DNA from: an uncultured Acidimicrobiaceae bacterium
GTDB lineage: Bacteria; Actinomycetota; Acidimicrobiia; Acidimicrobiales; Ilumatobacteraceae
Direction of reading: 5' to 3'
Assembly: GCA_903919215.1 (NCBI GenBank)
Contig: CAIXHI010000025.1
Coordinates: 1 to 6,232, forward strand
Length of the DNA stretch: 6,232 nt
Positions 5,301-6,232 of the stretch are shown here, piece after piece. Each line of letters starts with the position of its first letter. Within the stretch, counting starts at the first letter, position 1. The notes below the pieces were generated by a model. It did no database searches and was not told the origin of the DNA. It saw only the letters and a program-made list of their open reading frames with translations. The translations under genes and the position numbers were made by a program.

Positions 5301-6232
5301 ACGCCACCACCCACACACCACCATCGAGACTCACCTCGACCTTGGCAACACCAGAACCCTCCACACCATCCGACGCCGAACCAGACAACACAAACGACGG
5401 CACCGAAGCATTCAACGCAGTCGACGGCACCACCACCGACGACACCGCAGCATCGCTGTCCACCCGCAACGTCAACGACGACGACGAGGTCAGCGCACCA
5501 CCACGCGTATCTGCAACCGAGGTCAACACCTTCCACCAGTTGAACGCCTGACCATTCGACGAGTTCTGCACCAACATGCACGACGGCTTCACCCTCGTAC
5601 GCAACTGGGTCACCGCTGCTTCGGAGAGCGCCACGTTGTAGAACTGCAACTGGTCGATACTCACCGGCGAACCGCCACCGCGCACGGTCACCTGCGCTGG
5701 CCCAGTCGGCAGGCCACCGCCGCCACCGGTCCACAACTGCGGATGGTTATCCACCGTCAACTGCAATGTTCCGAACGCCGGACGGCTCGCGACCACTAGA
5801 TGCCACTGACCGTCGTTCACCGGCTGCCAGCCCTGAGCCGACGAGCTCGCCTGAACGGTTGACCCCCACTGCCACTCCACAACACCGGTGTCCGGGCGCA
5901 CCCGCAGCTGGTGCGTACTGTCCCACGACACCACGAACGGATCCGACGACGACGCATCCTCGACACGAACCCAGAACGCCAACGAGAACGCCACACCAGA
6001 ACCCGCGACCATCGGACTCGGCACCGTCATCGACTGACCAGCATCGGCGAACGTCGCCCCCAGGTGCGACCCGGTGGCACCCGGCGCACCAGCTGCACCC
6101 GCATCCGGGCCAGAACCAACCACCGCGACACCGTCGCGGCCACGACCCGTACCGTCCACAAACGTCGTCGATCCGGGCAACTCCTCAAGACCAAGATCGA
6201 TCACCGGCAACGCCGACGGACACGCCAAGCTC
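2308..6232 (-). CDS. Large modular surface protein: LamG, Ig-like array, cadherin-like, HYR, C-terminal anchor (N-terminus outside window)
   Basis: One frame is open from the right window edge to a TAG at 2310-2308, giving about 1307 residues. Residues are numbered here from the TTG at 6228, which is only the first possible start codon in view; the frame continues beyond it, so the true start and any signal peptide are outside the window. Domains in order: a LamG/concanavalin-like jelly-roll (about 10-212); a linker with a lone Cys (C217); six Ig-like domains (about 263-912), several ending in a D-x2-G-N turn (D334, D446, D558, D674); two Cys-pair Ig-like repeats (920-1087); a cadherin-like domain (1090-1177); a HYR domain (1178-1256); then LPHVG (1263-1267), a hydrophobic helix (1271-1291) and RRRR (1292-1295). 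The layout indicates an exported, surface-held protein for adhesion or polymer binding. No catalytic domain is visible. The middle of the gene has a strongly G/T-biased coding strand, unlike its ends. The gene is convergent with the TetR gene, with which it shares stop-codon bases. Confidence 0.93.
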   Translation of the reverse strand, partial: SLACPSALPVIDLGLEELPGSTTFVDGTGRGRDGVAVVGSGPDAGAAGAPGATGSHLGATFADAGQSMTVPSPMVAGSGVAFSLAFWVRVEDASSSDPFVVSWDSTHQLRVRPDTGVVEWQWGSTVQASSSAQGWQPVNDGQWHLVVASRPAFGTLQLTVDNHPQLWTGGGGGLPTGPAQVTVRGGGSPVSIDQLQFYNVALSEAAVTQLRTRVKPSCMLVQNSSNGQAFNWWKVLTSVADTRGGALTSSSSLTLRVDSDAAVSSVVVPSTALNASVPSFVLSGSASDGVEGSGVAKVEVSLDGGVWVVASGTESWTLPISLGQGNVSIRTRATDAAGNVEVPGSATVLLVDRVVPSVSLDAPGVSLAPVRDVATGWLLVSLSGTATDTGSGVAGVEVNVSPVGEAVSADSWQRASVSGGVWSLDYVLPTSVFDVSGQYAVSVRASDVAGNVTADDAATGQVLLDDRAPVVSLSATDRQRAVVAGSVELSGAVTDVGGVGVGSVEVSLTPIDQVTGDSLLNRVWLPVVLAQPDGTSTSWSLAVPSGVEGFFQIDLRATDSLGNETVAAKVWSGLVDTKAPRLVLSIAATGRSRRKGQFVEVAYECGAQDLFLNTATYRCPGLSSQPAVRGFLQPSPLLDALQVLFPDQPVLTDLSESFTKWESMLSTDALLSACDVFGNCASQGVGVAPLVNSVQHTLLTGAVFTRTGATVEMVTYANPAPTAVIVSPGDGQDVAVTDTVGVVVDVEAAASIKQIDVLLDGAVVATRTFVLNATTLHDEWIPVTVTGGVHTVEVSVTDWDDVVVTSGVVEFFADMAAPTVSFDDSTITVGRTWAVGTDFYRFSGTVVDDGTVAAVQIKVNGGRWSDVSFGSGTWRTALQVPGADGSTLSVMVRAFDRAGRVTEIGGATQVDLAPVQAVAYVRPETTIDSGPDAVVAASSVTFGFTGTPGDSNVTNYFCRVDQLAPVMCSAAFMLEGLAAGNHTLTVAAIDDLGYVDLTPATRSWTVLAVGPQPTLVSHPAATTTLHTAEFGFTGGPDATFECAIDGAAPVACTSPFTVNDLVDGVHTFAVTASVGGVSGTAVSSTWTILNDAPVQSDQQADIDADDPLGQGLTLVANDTDPLVYRIVDLPEHGYLVGTAPNVTYIPFIGYRGADTFTFAADDGQQVSGLGQVELLVRVPDHVNPVIVNRGDQTIYTTYPGTGPLQYPLPTATDNSGTVTLVCTPASGTVFALGRTTVTCNATDPTGNTAVASFVITHLIAPETLPHVGNGYLALQEALLLIAAGFVLVMIAWRRRRDLLARNEGMRS
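2344..2442 (-). other. C-terminal cell-wall sorting-like signal, LPHVG variant
   Basis: The codons for LPHVG (residues 1263-1267) lie at 2428-2442. Three residues later comes a 21-residue hydrophobic helix (1271-1291) and then RRRR (1292-1295), with 11 more residues to the end. This is the order and spacing of an LPxTG sortase signal, but Val replaces Thr, the residue to which sortase A forms its acyl link. It may be a non-canonical sortase substrate or simply a C-terminal membrane anchor with a cytoplasmic Arg-rich tail. Confidence 0.7.
2461..2961 (-). other. Cadherin-like domain followed by HYR domain
   Basis: Residues about 1090-1177 resemble a bacterial cadherin-like/Ig domain with VANDTDPL (1113-1120), PEHGYL (1129-1134), TYIPFIGYRGADTFTF (1142-1157) and ADDG (1159-1162). 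Residues about 1178-1256 are a typical HYR (hyalin repeat) domain: the DNSG turn (1212-1215), C1221-x-P-x-SG-x2-F-x2-GRTTVTC (to C1238) and ATDPTGN (1240-1246). Both are extracellular adhesion-type modules; the HYR cysteines match the family's conserved pair. Confidence 0.85.
2968..3471 (-). other. Two tandem Cys-pair Ig-like repeats in the surface protein
   Basis: About residues 920-1005 and 1010-1087. Both read F-G-F-T-G, then a short gap, F-x-C-x-(V/I)-D (C956, C1041), A-P-V-x-C (C967, C1051), a G-x-H-T turn (G979, G1063) and end in S-(S/T)-W-T. The cysteines of each pair, 11 and 10 residues apart, probably form a disulfide once exported. Confidence 0.75.
3493..5442 (-). other. Array of six Ig-like domains in the surface protein
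   Basis: About residues 263-912. Each unit is a beta-rich domain of roughly 75-125 residues. The D-x2-G-N closing turn recurs at D334, D446, D558 and D674; later units carry degenerate versions (TDWDD around 797, FDRAGR around 895). Units are often joined by a V-D-x2-x-P-type hinge (DRVVP 351-355, DDRAP 464-468, DTKAP 575-579). Such arrays hold a functional tip domain away from the cell surface. The fourth unit (about 579-718) is divergent and carries four Cys (C604, C618, C673, C679). Confidence 0.8.
4544..5239 (-). repeat. 336-bp periodic DNA repeat within the Ig-like array
   Basis: Three related 24-base segments at 4544-4567, 4880-4903 and 5216-5239 are spaced exactly 336 bases apart (112 codons). 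They share ATCCG followed by an (A/T)CGCCCGC core on the plus strand and encode the R-A-(T/S)-D-x2-G-N turn of successive Ig-like domains. Between these segments the domains are clearly divergent at protein level, so this is an old or selectively conserved tandem duplication, not a recent perfect one. Confidence 0.75.
5593..6201 (-). other. LamG / concanavalin-like domain of the surface protein
   Basis: About residues 10-212. Landmarks are a central AFSLAFWVRVED (80-91), DGQWHLVVASRP (139-150) and the closing strand with IDQLQFYNVALSEAAV (191-206). These are the three most recognisable stretches of LamG_3-type jelly-roll domains. Such domains bind glycans or proteins, or act as spacers; the ligand is not predictable. 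The domain start is close to the window edge and its first strand may be incomplete. Confidence 0.85.

Noticed and set aside
4494..5543. A 349-codon plus-strand frame rich in Pro, Thr and Ser, resembling a mucin-like linker
   Set aside because: Another shadow of the same gene, produced by the C/A-rich plus strand. The minus-strand frame has clear Ig-like structure across the same bases.
3862..5799. A 645-codon open frame on the plus strand, very rich in Arg and His
   Set aside because: It is antisense to the surface-protein gene. The sense strand seldom uses the codons that would create stops in this frame, so a long shadow frame arises from codon bias. The composition is not protein-like and no domain is recognisable.
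6226..6228. TTG as the real start of the surface-protein gene
   Set aside because: The frame stays open to the window edge, no signal peptide follows, and the LamG domain begins almost at once, so the true start is further upstream.

Overview
The window looks like chromosomal DNA of a high-GC actinobacterium. It carries a tRNA-Lys without an encoded CCA end, two genes that appear to be read from leaderless promoters with TAnnnT-type -10 boxes, and a very large LamG/Ig/HYR surface protein of the kind common in Actinobacteria. An aquatic or soil Acidimicrobiia-type lineage would fit, but that placement is a guess from gene content and is not demonstrated here.

Layout from left to right. Positions 1-228 hold the 3' end of a DDE transposase gene whose start lies outside the window. 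Positions 229-418 have no gene but contain several short perfect inverted repeats. A complete tRNA-Lys (anticodon UUU) lies at 419-490. A Gfo/Idh/MocA-family NAD(P)-dependent oxidoreductase follows at 527-1621, then a TetR-family regulator on the same strand at 1703-2311. The rest of the window (2308-6232, minus strand) is one long open frame. It encodes a modular secreted protein of at least 1307 residues, cut at its N-terminal side by the window edge. From N to C it has a LamG/concanavalin-like domain, a long array of Ig-like domains, two Cys-pair repeats, a cadherin-like domain, a HYR domain and a C-terminal LPHVG + membrane helix + Arg cluster that looks like a degenerate cell-wall sorting signal.

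Working together: the oxidoreductase and the TetR regulator may form a small metabolic unit, but each has its own putative leaderless promoter, so co-transcription is not required. The surface protein is convergent with the TetR gene, and the two stop codons share one CTAG palindrome. It probably acts in adhesion or binding of extracellular polymers. The transposase remnant beside the tRNA gene suggests that the left edge borders a mobile region. I found no CRISPR array, toxin-antitoxin pair, phage genes or recognisable defence system. The most notable points are the atypical sorting motif, the exact 336-bp periodicity and strand skew inside the surface gene, and the paired leaderless promoters.
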